Virus record (IMG/VR): IMGVR_UViG_3300032081_000968
Coordinates: 1-37,663 of that record
Strand: one strand, 5' to 3'
Length of the DNA stretch: 37,663 nt
Source of the DNA: a virus
In this document: one piece after another, positions 21,895 through 30,687 of the stretch
Layout: each line of letters begins with the position of its first letter
How positions within the stretch are numbered: the first letter of the stretch is position 1
Made by a program: the position numbers and the translations under genes
Notes under the pieces: model-generated
Database searches by the model: none
Told to the model about the DNA's origin: nothing
What the model saw: the letters and a program-made list of their open reading frames with translations, nothing else

Positions 21895-23396
21895 TATAAA
21901 ATTCCTGAATTTCTATATCTATATCTAAAACCTTGCACCAACTCCCAAGTAGAATTTTCTGCTATTGTTAACTCGTATCTATGGTATCTATCATCAACCC
22001 TAAATGACATTTCGTTTGTTTGAGTATTGTATGAAGCAGAGCTTGAAACTGTTAATGTTCCATTTTGGTTTTTGCGACTTTTTATCACGCCTGTTATTGA
22101 CTCAGCATCTGTTACAGGCAATACAGAGCTAACAAAAGCACGACCACCAGCGTTTAAAGCTACTTCTGCGGATTCCAAAACTGCTTTGTTATTTTGTCCA
22201 TCAAAATACCCCAGTTTTAAATCTGTAGAAAAGCCAGCTAGAACAGGACTACCACCTTGCCACACCCTTGAATCCATTGAAAATGGCACTAAATCCAAAT
22301 TAGTACTTTGAGCTGATAATTGCTCTAAAGTTACACCTGAAGTAACTACAGTTTCTACTAAACCTAAAGATATATCACCTTGTGACCACCTGTTTTCGGC
22401 GTAATGAAAATTTATTACTTTATTTAAATTGCCTGTATTGTTAGTATTTGGGTAAGCCCAAGTTATTAATTTTTCAACTGGGTCTATTGCTGCCTTAACT
22501 CTATATAATAAATTAGTATCTAAATTTTCTAAAAAATATCTATCTACCTTATTATCACCTATAGCAATCGAACTTGTTCCATTAAAGGCAAAAAAACCAT
22601 TTTCATTTAAATAATAAACAAAAGTACCATCCGAAACTACTGAATTAACAGCGTTTGTACCTCTATTTTCTTCAGCTGTTGTAAATGTAAATATAGCTGG
22701 CGAACCTACGAATTCCATACGCACCAAACTTTTTTCTCTTACAATTAAAGCGTAATTTTGAGTTGTTACAATTCTTTGATTAAATCCGCCGTTTTCTTCT
22801 AAATCTTGGAAATCTGAAAGAGAAGCCGGATTGTCTGTAGGATTAGAAAATAAAGTAGGATTGTTTAAAGCACTCCACTGAACCCTATTAGGCCTTATAT
22901 TTCCATCATCAACATGGATGCCTATAAGGAAATTATTTAAAACAGTAATATCTTTAAACTTAGGCGCTGATGTAGAAAGATCACTAAAGCCAGTTGACGT
23001 GCCAGCAATGTAACTTTGCACATTATCAGCTAAGTTTGTTGCTATAACTCTATCACCAAAAGACGTAAATCTCCATTGCCCCTCAGTCTGCACATTGTAG
23101 TTTGTTGAAGCTTTTGTTACATTTTGCCAAGTCGAGCCAACCAAGCGAAATAAATCGCTTTCGTCTCCAGCAAAAGTATACGAAACTCCATCGCTAGCCA
23201 CAAACGAATAAGCACCATAAATTCTTGCGCTAGTTGAAATACTTGTGGTTAAAGAGCTAAACTTTTTAAAAGGTTTATAATTGTCCCCTTGAACTAAAAC
23301 ATTATTTATATTAATAGAACCTTCATTATTCAAATCTGGCTCATCTGGTATCCACTCCCCAAACCTAACTAAATTACTAATTCTTTGTCTTGTCAT
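21894..23396 (-). CDS. Tail nozzle/stabilisation protein (P22 gp10-like)
   Basis: The product is 500 residues and beta-rich throughout, with recurring aromatic-Gly strands (YGAYSFVASDG, YTFAGDESDLFRL, FVYYLNENGFFAFNG). It begins with DLNNEGSININNVLVQGDNY, which is characteristic of phage nozzle/stabilisation proteins. It follows the adaptor gene directly, as in SU10- and P22-like phages. Confidence 0.7.
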   Translation of the reverse strand: MTRQRISNLVRFGEWIPDEPDLNNEGSININNVLVQGDNYKPFKKFSSLTTSISTSARIYGAYSFVASDGVSYTFAGDESDLFRLVGSTWQNVTKASTNYNVQTEGQWRFTSFGDRVIATNLADNVQSYIAGTSTGFSDLSTSAPKFKDITVLNNFLIGIHVDDGNIRPNRVQWSALNNPTLFSNPTDNPASLSDFQDLEENGGFNQRIVTTQNYALIVREKSLVRMEFVGSPAIFTFTTAEENRGTNAVNSVVSDGTFVYYLNENGFFAFNGTSSIAIGDNKVDRYFLENLDTNLLYRVKAAIDPVEKLITWAYPNTNNTGNLNKVINFHYAENRWSQGDISLGLVETVVTSGVTLEQLSAQSTNLDLVPFSMDSRVWQGGSPVLAGFSTDLKLGYFDGQNNKAVLESAEVALNAGGRAFVSSVLPVTDAESITGVIKSRKNQNGTLTVSSSASYNTQTNEMSFRVDDRYHRYELTIAENSTWELVQGFRYRYRNSGIL

Positions 23397-23397
23397 T

Positions 23398-24030
23398 CTA
23401 AGGATTTCCTGTAGTTGTCATTACTCTTATTGCACTACCGCCGTATCTACGATCAAAATCATCAAGAAACATATCTCTAACTAGTTCATCGTAAATATTT
23501 TTTACATCATTTCTTTTTTCTATATCACTAATGTAATTTGATGCATGCTTTAAACTTCCATAAAGATATGCGTTGGGCGTCTCTTCTAAAAGCCAATTAC
23601 TCTGATTAGTTGAGCCTAAAGCTGGTAAAGATCTATAGTAAGTTAAAGTAAAAGAATAATCGCTATCTGGTCTAGGATTTAGTTCTATTTGAGAACTTGA
23701 AACTATTGAAAATAACTTTGGTCTACCTTGTCTATTTGCATCACCACCAGATATTTGATTTGCTAACTTTTCAGGAACAAATTGTATATCTCTTGGGTCA
23801 GTATTAAAAGCAAGATTATCTAACTTTCTATAGTCACTAGGAAGTGATAAATAACGCGATGTAGAGCTAGCTGTTAAAGTTGTTGATATTTTATTTTCTA
23901 ATTGCTTTAACTTTAGATTAAATTCAGATTCAAATAATCTAATAAAATTTGATGATTGAGTCTGTAGGTCATTTCTTCCCATCCAAGTACCAATCAAAGC
24001 GATTAAATCATCGTAGCTAGCTATTGCCAT
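23398..24030 (-). CDS. Head-tail adaptor protein (SU10 adaptor-like)
   Basis: The product is 210 residues. The segment SYDDLIALIGTWMGRNDL, FIRLFESEFNLKL, YLSLPSDYRKLDNLAF and TYYRSLPALGSTNQSNWLL closely follows the SU10-type adaptor family. The protein would sit below the portal and above the nozzle. It lies immediately upstream of the nozzle gene. Confidence 0.85.
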   Translation of the reverse strand: MAIASYDDLIALIGTWMGRNDLQTQSSNFIRLFESEFNLKLKQLENKISTTLTASSTSRYLSLPSDYRKLDNLAFNTDPRDIQFVPEKLANQISGGDANRQGRPKLFSIVSSSQIELNPRPDSDYSFTLTYYRSLPALGSTNQSNWLLEETPNAYLYGSLKHASNYISDIEKRNDVKNIYDELVRDMFLDDFDRRYGGSAIRVMTTTGNP

Positions 24031-24033
24031 TTT

Positions 24034-24399
24034 TTACTTCCTAGTGTTAAAGTATTCATTAGAGTTTTCATTCTCTCCAAAAGAAGACCATCTTAAATCA
24101 CAGTTAAAAAACTTGTTGTTTTTAAATTTTTTAGTAGTTAAAAAATTACAACCTTGCATAATTACATTTTTGAACGTGCAATTTTCTATAACGCTTCCAT
24201 CAAAAGACTTAGTTCTTATATCTAAACCCTCAATTTCAATATCTCTTAATTCACAATCAGTTATATTGACATTATTTTCTAAAAATAATCTTAGTCTATT
24301 TGAGTCATTGATTTTAAATAAAGGTTTTGCTTTTATTTTCTTTAACTCTTCAATTGAAGTGGTTTTTTCTATTTCTTTCATTTGTTTTTTTTTAGACAT
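24034..24399 (-). CDS. Degenerate pentapeptide-repeat protein
   Basis: The product is 121 residues. After a charged helical N-terminus, residues 42-112 show repeated five-residue coils with aliphatic or aromatic centres (NITDCELRDIEIEGLDIRTK and FKNVIMQGCNFL, KNNKFFNCDLRW). These are typical of a right-handed beta-helix. Pentapeptide-repeat proteins can mimic DNA or act as scaffolds. Its location in the head/decoration gene block suggests a virion or assembly role. Confidence 0.6.
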   Translation of the reverse strand: MSKKKQMKEIEKTTSIEELKKIKAKPLFKINDSNRLRLFLENNVNITDCELRDIEIEGLDIRTKSFDGSVIENCTFKNVIMQGCNFLTTKKFKNNKFFNCDLRWSSFGENENSNEYFNTRK

Positions 24400-24403
24400 T
24401 TTT

Positions 24404-24709
24404 TTACCTTAAGTTCATTTCTGTTGTTTTTAAATATGGATAATTTAACTCAATTTCTTTTACAAGAGCTTTAGAATCTTTCATATCAATACCTTTTTTA
24501 AGCATTTCTATGTAAATTACAGCAGGAATACTAGCATAATGCTTGAATTCTTCTTTACGCCATAAATTTCTATCATCGTTATTTCTTGCTTTTTTTGCAA
24601 AATCTAAATTAACATTAGTATCTTGAATATAATTAATAACCATACTTCCATCATCATCGAAATGATAATCTTGTCTTAATGTGCCATCATATTCACTAAA
24701 CTTAATCAT
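24404..24709 (-). CDS. Small head-region protein, 101 aa
   Basis: The product begins MIKFSEYDGTLRQDYHFDDD and continues FKHYASIPAVIYIEMLKKGI. Similar-sized proteins occur between decoration and adaptor genes in SU10-like phages. It overlaps the upstream gene by 4 bases (ATGA-type). No function is recognised. Confidence 0.55.
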   Translation of the reverse strand: MIKFSEYDGTLRQDYHFDDDGSMVINYIQDTNVNLDFAKKARNNDDRNLWRKEEFKHYASIPAVIYIEMLKKGIDMKDSKALVKEIELNYPYLKTTEMNLR

Positions 24710-25014
24710 TGCGTTACCTCCGTAATATTCACAGATCCACTTGAAGAATCAGCCAAAACAGAAAAATATCTTTTGTTACTATTAACGTATTCAACTAAAT
24801 TTGCTGGCAAATATCTAGAGTCTGACGCTCCAGTCGAAGAAGCAGAAACTGTAGAACTTCCTGCAGCAAAGTAAATAGGCACATCTGATACGATTCTATA
24901 TAAATCTATATGATCTGTAAATTGTGAAGATCTTACAGCAGCTGTGCTAGATACATCTAATTTTTGCGAATCAAGTAAACCGTATGATGTTTGTATAAAT
25001 TTTCTTGATGACAT
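24706..25014 (-). CDS. Small structural/decoration-like protein, 102 aa
   Basis: The product is Ser/Ala/Val-rich with beta character (SQFTDHIDLYRIVSDVPIYF, AAGSSTVSASSTGASDSRYL, KRYFSVLADSSSGSVNITEV). This composition is typical of virion decoration or head-completion proteins. It is linked to the next gene by a 4-base overlap. Confidence 0.55.
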   Translation of the reverse strand: MSSRKFIQTSYGLLDSQKLDVSSTAAVRSSQFTDHIDLYRIVSDVPIYFAAGSSTVSASSTGASDSRYLPANLVEYVNSNKRYFSVLADSSSGSVNITEVTQ

Positions 25015-25015
25015 T

Positions 25016-25858
25016 TTAACCCCAATTAATTTTAAAATAATTTAATAAATCGTTTGCGCCTTTCCAGTACGCTTTTTTATCGCATAATTCGTTAATATTT
25101 ACTTTAATTGCATATGCTTGATTTTTAGCATCTTCTATATGCTCTTTTTTGAAGTTATCTATTTTTTTTATAACTTCCTTATCTTTAATATCTTTTATGT
25201 TTTTTTCGTAAAAATCATTTATCGCTTGTATGTAACCATTTATTTGATTGACCTTACTTTTTGCTTCTTCAAGCTCTTTTTCAATTTCGTTTTGGTTACA
25301 ATTTATTTCTCTTCTTTTGTCTGGCATTTTCGCTATGATACTCGGTACTTTTTCAAAACCATATAAATGAGTAGCTTTTAACATTTCTGAACTCTCAGGT
25401 ATAGTAACCTTAATACCCTTACCTTGTGCAATACCGAGAAAATATTCACAAGATGGTCTTTGCTTAGCATATTCAGTATCTTGAGCCATATTAACACCAT
25501 AAATTGCTATTTCTTCTGGCTCTTGCTCAATAGCATACGCAATTAACCAAGATACGGTATTTGTAAAATATTTACCGTATTTATCAACTAATTCCTGATA
25601 CGGAAAAACTCCCGCATCAGGAAAATCTTTATATTTTTTATTCAACATTAATTTATCTTTTGCCGATTTTAAAAAATCAAAATAAGTTGGTTTATGCACT
25701 TGTTTTAAAACACTCATATCATGCATATCAAACCATCTATCCCATTTCGGGATGCCACTATAAGCACCATTTAAACCCCATATCTCCCAAGAATTATCTT
25801 TATATGGAGCGTCCATCATTGATGTAGTTGTTCCTATAATTGCTATTTTTTTCGACAT
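25016..25858 (-). CDS. Rossmann-like phage protein (DUF115/MptE-like guess)
   Basis: The product is 280 residues with AGGAGA before the start. It opens KKIAIIGTTTSMMDAPYKD, then WEIWGLNGAYSGIPKWDRWF and DMHDM, a pattern seen in phage head-cluster proteins. The GTTTSM loop and following fold resemble the MptE/DUF115 family, whose Maf members glycosylate flagellin with pseudaminic acid. That link is distant and unproven. Residues 195-265 form a coiled coil. It is placed between decoration genes, so it may be a virion-associated enzyme. Confidence 0.5.
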   Translation of the reverse strand: MSKKIAIIGTTTSMMDAPYKDNSWEIWGLNGAYSGIPKWDRWFDMHDMSVLKQVHKPTYFDFLKSAKDKLMLNKKYKDFPDAGVFPYQELVDKYGKYFTNTVSWLIAYAIEQEPEEIAIYGVNMAQDTEYAKQRPSCEYFLGIAQGKGIKVTIPESSEMLKATHLYGFEKVPSIIAKMPDKRREINCNQNEIEKELEEAKSKVNQINGYIQAINDFYEKNIKDIKDKEVIKKIDNFKKEHIEDAKNQAYAIKVNINELCDKKAYWKGANDLLNYFKINWG

Positions 25859-25870
25859 TAAATAAATCTC

Positions 25871-26263
25871 CTAAGTTGATAAAGTTACGCTATTGTTCGA
25901 AATGACAAGCCATTTTGAGTCACTTATACCCCTAAGTGAAACGCTATCATTTTGACCATTAAATAAAATCTTGGTTACTACATCAGTAGAGCCACTAACA
26001 GTTATACCAGAACTTGTAGAGCCTACAGCAACAGTGGCAATAGCCGTTGAATTAGCAGTTTTAACTATTTCTTTATAAGCCCCTTTAACAGGCGCATCTA
26101 AAGTAAATGTTTTAGCACCAGTAGCACTAATTGTAGATAAACCGTAATTTTTAAGATTTGATGAAGTTGATCCAGTTTCTACATAATTAAAGTTAACTAC
26201 AAATTTACCATCTTCGTTAACTAAACCTGCAGTTCCATCATCATTTTGCTTTATGTTTAACAT
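25871..26263 (-). CDS. Head decoration-like protein, 130 aa
   Basis: The product is beta-rich (FVVNFNYVETGSTSSNLKNY, ATVAVGSTSSGITVSGSTDV) with no predicted helix after the first residues. It directly follows the major capsid gene in the reading direction, behind a hairpin at 26284-26310, the usual position of a capsid decoration protein. Confidence 0.6.
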   Translation of the reverse strand: MLNIKQNDDGTAGLVNEDGKFVVNFNYVETGSTSSNLKNYGLSTISATGAKTFTLDAPVKGAYKEIVKTANSTAIATVAVGSTSSGITVSGSTDVVTKILFNGQNDSVSLRGISDSKWLVISNNSVTLST

Positions 26264-26283
26264 TTTATACCTCGTTTTTTTAA

Positions 26284-26310
26284 GGGAGTGGCTACATAAA
26301 AACCACTCCC
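26284..26310 (-). promoter_or_regulatory. Intercistronic hairpin after the major capsid gene
   Basis: GGGAGTGG (26284-26291) pairs perfectly with CCACTCCC (26303-26310) around an 11-base loop. On the transcribed strand it is followed by an A-run, not a U-run, so it is not a standard terminator. It could protect or process the capsid message, or attenuate downstream expression. Confidence 0.6.
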
Positions 26311-26324
26311 CACAGCGACAAAAA

Positions 26325-27263
26325 TTAACTTGTTGATAAGTCGGCTACAACGCCACTACCAGCTTCATTACGACTTTCTAAAGTCCATTCAGCCAAAACA
26401 AGGCGTTTATCAGAGTCACCAGTCTTTGCAAGGTCGTCTTCCATAAACGGACGTAACATACCCATAGCCCAAAGATCTGTTTGCAAAACAAACAAAGTTC
26501 TTTCTCTTTGGAATCTGTTAGGCATAACTTTTAAAGTACCGAAGTCCGAAACATAAACATCAATTGAAGTTACTAACTTCTGATCTTTAGAATCCTCAAA
26601 TCTTGTAGCATTACCTGCAAATTCTGAAAACTTTTGTTTGTTTACAGCACCAACTGTGATCATGTCTGGCTCACCACCGCTGTTAAAGCATTGTTGAAGC
26701 ACATCTTTAACAAGATTCTCTGTTAAATCTCTTTGAGTACCATCAGTAGCAGCAGCCGTAGTTGAACCATTAGCTCCTGAACTACCACGTGAAGTATTAG
26801 TTGTAATCCATGATTCTAGAGTTCTAGCTAAACTTGCTGATGTTGAATTACCAGTATTAATAGCTTGGTTTCTAGTCATTATAGCTTCAATATCTCTTTT
26901 AATTTCATTTGCAGCTTTAACAACTTGATAACTAAGCTCATCTTCTCGACCAGCAGGATCAACAGCACGCGAAGTACCAGAAACTACAATAGTTTTATCA
27001 GATATTTGAGTTCTGTTTTGTAATCTTGATGTAGCAGATATAGTGTTACCTGTTTTATCATCACCCTGAATTTTAGCATTTGAAGTAGAAACAGCTGCTA
27101 AAGTATCAGTTTGCCATTCATGAAGTGTGTTTGTAACGTTAACACGACCTATATTGTTCATAAACGGCGTTAAAGTTGGGCTGATATCATATATGATGTC
27201 AGTTAAATCTTCCCTAAGACCTCTTTGGTCAAAGGTGTCAAAAGTGTTTGTTGGTTGAGTCAT
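26325..27263 (-). CDS. Major capsid protein (SU10 major head protein-like)
   Basis: The product is 312 residues. The N-terminal run GLREDLTDIIYDISPTLTPF, NNIGRVNVTNTLHEWQTDTL and SRLQNRTQISDKTIVVSGTS is characteristic of the SU10_MHP (DUF5309-type) HK97-fold capsid family. DMITVGAVNKQKFSEF and FVLQTDLWAMGMLRPF follow in the expected order. GAGGAAAAAA gives a strong ribosome site. It follows the scaffold gene. Confidence 0.88.
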   Translation of the reverse strand: MTQPTNTFDTFDQRGLREDLTDIIYDISPTLTPFMNNIGRVNVTNTLHEWQTDTLAAVSTSNAKIQGDDKTGNTISATSRLQNRTQISDKTIVVSGTSRAVDPAGREDELSYQVVKAANEIKRDIEAIMTRNQAINTGNSTSASLARTLESWITTNTSRGSSGANGSTTAAATDGTQRDLTENLVKDVLQQCFNSGGEPDMITVGAVNKQKFSEFAGNATRFEDSKDQKLVTSIDVYVSDFGTLKVMPNRFQRERTLFVLQTDLWAMGMLRPFMEDDLAKTGDSDKRLVLAEWTLESRNEAGSGVVADLSTS

Positions 27264-27272
27264 TTTTTTCCT

Positions 27273-28277
27273 CTATTTTTTTCTTAATTCTCGTAATAAT
27301 TGGGCTGCATCCCTCATACTTCTTGAAGAAGAAAATTTTGACTTGGCTTGATCTAAGTTTTTATTAACTTTTTTAACACTACCACGCTTGTTACTTCTAA
27401 TAACATTAGGATTATTTGCTTTTTTTCTAGGCTTTTTAATTCCTTTGCTCATAATCTCATCATATCTACGTGCTTTCTCTGCAAGCTCTAATGCTCTAGC
27501 ATCTGCTGCATATTTCAACTCATCTTCTGAGTATCCATTATCTCTCAAATAACTAGTTAATTTTTTAACATTATCCGGCTTTACTAACTCAGGCATCTTA
27601 TTTCTTAATATTTCAGCTTGTTGATTAGCATATTTTGCAAAGCTTTCTTGTGCTTTTTGTTGTTTTTCTGCAAGCTCCCTTTCTTTTTGACTCTTAACTT
27701 CCTGCAAAAGCTCTTTTCTTTGCTCTTCTTGATCTTTTAGTCTATTGTATTGCTCTAGATCTCCTTCATCAAGAAGGTTTTGCAGCTCATCACGAGTCAC
27801 TAAGGGCTTATTATAAAAACTTTCTACTAATTCGGTTGCTTCAAGAAGTCCGTTTCTTTTCTCATCCAAATCTGCAGTTCTTTCTTGAACTTGTTTCTCT
27901 ACTTCGGTTTTTATACGATTCGACAATTCTTGTGTCTTTTTCGTATAGTCTATACCTTGAGATGCAAATTGTTTTAACTCTTCAAGAGTTAATTTTTTAG
28001 ATTCTCCGTTAGCTTTAATTTCAAAAAGCTCGGATTGTTTATTATCATCATCAGAATCATCAGAGTCGTCGTCATCAGAGTCATCGTCTTCCAAATCCTC
28101 GTCATTTTCTAGACTATCGTCATATTCTGGATCTTGATATTCTTGTTCTAACTCCTTTTCAGGTTCGTTAGATTCTAGGTTTTCTTCAACTTCCTGATTT
28201 TCAGGTGTAGTTGTTTTTGAATTTTTATATCTTTGCGCTGCTTCGCGTTCAGAATGAGTAGGCTCATATTCTTTCAT
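27273..28277 (-). CDS. Scaffolding-like protein
   Basis: The product is 334 residues with a very acidic, low-complexity stretch around 40-80 (many Asp/Glu-Asp pairs). Long helices follow (QEQRKELLQEVKSQKEREL), then a basic C-terminus (KGIKKPRKKANNPNVIRSNK). Acidic-helical-basic proteins directly upstream of the major capsid gene are typical scaffolds; the basic tail would contact the capsid protein. Confidence 0.75.
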   Translation of the reverse strand: MKEYEPTHSEREAAQRYKNSKTTTPENQEVEENLESNEPEKELEQEYQDPEYDDSLENDEDLEDDDSDDDDSDDSDDDNKQSELFEIKANGESKKLTLEELKQFASQGIDYTKKTQELSNRIKTEVEKQVQERTADLDEKRNGLLEATELVESFYNKPLVTRDELQNLLDEGDLEQYNRLKDQEEQRKELLQEVKSQKERELAEKQQKAQESFAKYANQQAEILRNKMPELVKPDNVKKLTSYLRDNGYSEDELKYAADARALELAEKARRYDEIMSKGIKKPRKKANNPNVIRSNKRGSVKKVNKNLDQAKSKFSSSRSMRDAAQLLRELRKK

Positions 28278-28283
28278 GTTATT

Positions 28284-28556
28284 TTAACCTTTTTTTAAAT
28301 GTTTTTGAAGACTTTTTTTATAAACTTCACCCTCTGCCAAATAACCTTTTAAAATAGCCTCTAACTTCTTTATTGATTTCATCATAAAAAAACAATTTTC
28401 TCTGTATTCTTTATCTTTAGGGTCTGCATTAGACCACAAAGAAAAACAGTCCTTTTCTAAAGTGCTTAAAGCTTCCTTGAAAGCTTCGTTTTGAAATAAA
28501 CTTGATGCAGATTCATATAACTTTTTTTCTTTTAAACTTGGATTAAAAATAGACAT
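28284..28556 (-). CDS. Small protein between portal and scaffold genes, 90 aa
   Basis: The start is ATG 28556, overlapping the portal stop as TGATG. A TTG three bases earlier is less likely. The product is helical and charged (LKEKKLYESASSLFQNEAFK, SIKKLEAILKGYLAEGEV). Small genes in this place are usual in SU10-like phages, but their function is not known to me. Confidence 0.6.
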   Translation of the reverse strand: MSIFNPSLKEKKLYESASSLFQNEAFKEALSTLEKDCFSLWSNADPKDKEYRENCFFMMKSIKKLEAILKGYLAEGEVYKKSLQKHLKKG

Positions 28557-30622
28557 CAATTACCTGTTGTTTTTATTCTTGCTTCAGTTAAATCAGTTAA
28601 ATTATCTTGCGTATTTTGCTTTTCAGCAGACTTAATTTTCATCTTTTCAATGTTTAATTTTTCTATTTGTAAAGCAATCTCTTGTTTCTTAAGCTCAACA
28701 TCACTAACATATTTTTGTTTTTCAAAATCCATACGCGCTGCTTTTTCGTTTGTATCTGCTACAACTTGCGCTTGCGCTATATCTAAAGTTCTATCTTGTG
28801 CAGTTTCTTGTGGTGGTGGTGGCTGATAATTTGCAGGATTAGAAAAGTATCTATCCTTATAATCTAAACCTGAAAGCTCTTGTAGATCTTGAATAGCATT
28901 GTAAACATTCTCTAAACCAAGTAACGCACCAACTCCCCCCTGAGCAGCGAAAACCTGTTGTTGTAAATTTAAAATACGCTCAAGTGCCATAACTTTTTCT
29001 TTTTTGTCAGAGTAACCTATACCAACCTTGACAACCAGATCACTTCTTGTTTTCCACTTTGTGGGATCAACAACAATAAACTCATTATTTAAGTCAAATA
29101 TTTTTTCATTTTCCTCGTTCTTTAATATAAGCGAATGAATGTGAGCCATTAAAGGCTTCATACCAACCTCAGCAAAAGTTCTAGCTATTAGCTTTATTCT
29201 AGATTGGGCAGCGTTCATAATTAAAGTACCGACTAAATTCGTGCTGTCAGAAAGTGCATTTGGATCTAAGCCTTGTGACGCTTCACTTACACCTGTTCTT
29301 TCTGATCTCATTTTATCTAGCAGTTCGAACATCGGAAACGATTGACTACCCGTAAAAGGAGTTTGTAGAACTCTTAACGAATCTATAGAATTCGACCTTA
29401 TAACACCACCAGACTGACTATCAATCAAATCAGCTATATCTACTTCACCCCTAACAATTTGATATCTAGGATCATTAGCAAGATACAAAGAATCTAAACT
29501 CTGTCTAATTAAAGTGGATCTTACTGTTTGTATATCTTTAATAATATCATAAATAGATAAACCATAGTGAGCATGTGGCATGATTATAGGAGTTATAGAA
29601 AAATACGGTATTGCGTCAACCTCATAGTTTTCTAATATTTCTCTATCTGCTGCAAGCTTAACAAATCTTAACTCTGATATACCATCACCATCAAAATCAG
29701 CACGCAAATAAATATCTGACACTTTAATTTTTCTTTGGCTTCCTTGGTCAGTATTTAAGTGATTGAACAAACCACCTTGCGTCTCAAATCTTTCTTGCGC
29801 TTCTCTATCTTCGTAATCGTTCGTTGAAGGTAAGTTTTTTACAATTTCCTCGTCATATCCTTCAGCAATTAAATCTGACTCAGTGACATTGTAACAATCT
29901 TCCCTAACGAAAGGACAATCTTTTAAATCAACAGAATCATAACCAGCATCAATAGACATAAATTCAGGAGCCACACATTGTATATTAACTTTTGATGTGT
30001 TACTAACTCTTTGAAAAGCTGCATTAAATGTCAAATTTGGATTTAATATATCTATTTCTCTATTAATTACAGATTCATTAAACTTTTCTAATTTTTTATA
30101 TTTTTTTAATTTTTCTTCACCTAAGTAAACCTCTAATTCTTTTAACTCTAATTCTTCATCATTTAATAACAAAGATAACTCTGCAAAGTTTTGGTTTTGG
30201 TATTCTTCATTAGTAGTATCTTCTGAATCTTGCCAATAAGCCTTAATATACCCGTTTTTCTGCAAAAGAGAATCTTTAAACCAAGTATAAGTATTTAAAT
30301 AACCATTATTTTGCTCATTGTAAACAAACTGAACATATTGACTTTCTTGCTTTGCTTGCTCTATATCTTCAGCATTTCTGGGCTTAAAGACAACTGGATT
30401 ACCATCTCCAATAAATAACTCTACTAACTGTGGCAATATCCACTCAATCGTATCTCGAACGTCGGAAGTAACAACTTTTGACTTACCATCAACCTCATTG
30501 CCAAAAAGATCTTGTTTATAAAACTTTAAAGCTTCTTCTCTCTCATCTTGAATAAATTCTGAGGCACTTTGAGATTCTCTGTACTTTTGATCAATTAAAT
30601 TAATTAGTTCATTTTCTTTCAT
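28556..30622 (-). CDS. Portal protein (P22-type)
   Basis: The product is 688 residues, the expected length for P22-like portals. It opens with a helical segment ASEFIQDEREEALKFYKQDL, then DVRDTIEWILPQLVELFIG and FVYNEQNNGYLNTYTWFKDS, all familiar from this family. The long helical C-terminus (650-688) is the barrel-like extension. The portal forms the dodecameric DNA gate and docks TerL. It is the first gene of the late leftward operon, with no Shine-Dalgarno before its ATG. Confidence 0.92.
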   Translation of the reverse strand: MKENELINLIDQKYRESQSASEFIQDEREEALKFYKQDLFGNEVDGKSKVVTSDVRDTIEWILPQLVELFIGDGNPVVFKPRNAEDIEQAKQESQYVQFVYNEQNNGYLNTYTWFKDSLLQKNGYIKAYWQDSEDTTNEEYQNQNFAELSLLLNDEELELKELEVYLGEEKLKKYKKLEKFNESVINREIDILNPNLTFNAAFQRVSNTSKVNIQCVAPEFMSIDAGYDSVDLKDCPFVREDCYNVTESDLIAEGYDEEIVKNLPSTNDYEDREAQERFETQGGLFNHLNTDQGSQRKIKVSDIYLRADFDGDGISELRFVKLAADREILENYEVDAIPYFSITPIIMPHAHYGLSIYDIIKDIQTVRSTLIRQSLDSLYLANDPRYQIVRGEVDIADLIDSQSGGVIRSNSIDSLRVLQTPFTGSQSFPMFELLDKMRSERTGVSEASQGLDPNALSDSTNLVGTLIMNAAQSRIKLIARTFAEVGMKPLMAHIHSLILKNEENEKIFDLNNEFIVVDPTKWKTRSDLVVKVGIGYSDKKEKVMALERILNLQQQVFAAQGGVGALLGLENVYNAIQDLQELSGLDYKDRYFSNPANYQPPPPQETAQDRTLDIAQAQVVADTNEKAARMDFEKQKYVSDVELKKQEIALQIEKLNIEKMKIKSAEKQNTQDNLTDLTEARIKTTGN

Positions 30623-30687
30623 ATTTGCAAATATTTAAAGTTATGGTATATATATTATCATAATTCTATTATTATGCAAATATGAAA
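30617..30687. promoter_or_regulatory. Divergent portal/terL region with 12-bp inverted repeat over both start codons
   Basis: TTTCATATTTGC (30617-30628) and GCAAATATGAAA (30676-30687) are perfect inverted copies, each containing a start codon. The 14-bp palindrome ATATTTGCAAATAT (30621-30634) overlaps the left arm. The 47 bases between are almost all A/T, with TATATAT-like -10 candidates on both strands. This must hold overlapping divergent late promoters, but no clear -35 box is visible. A shared regulator site is inferred. Confidence 0.6.
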
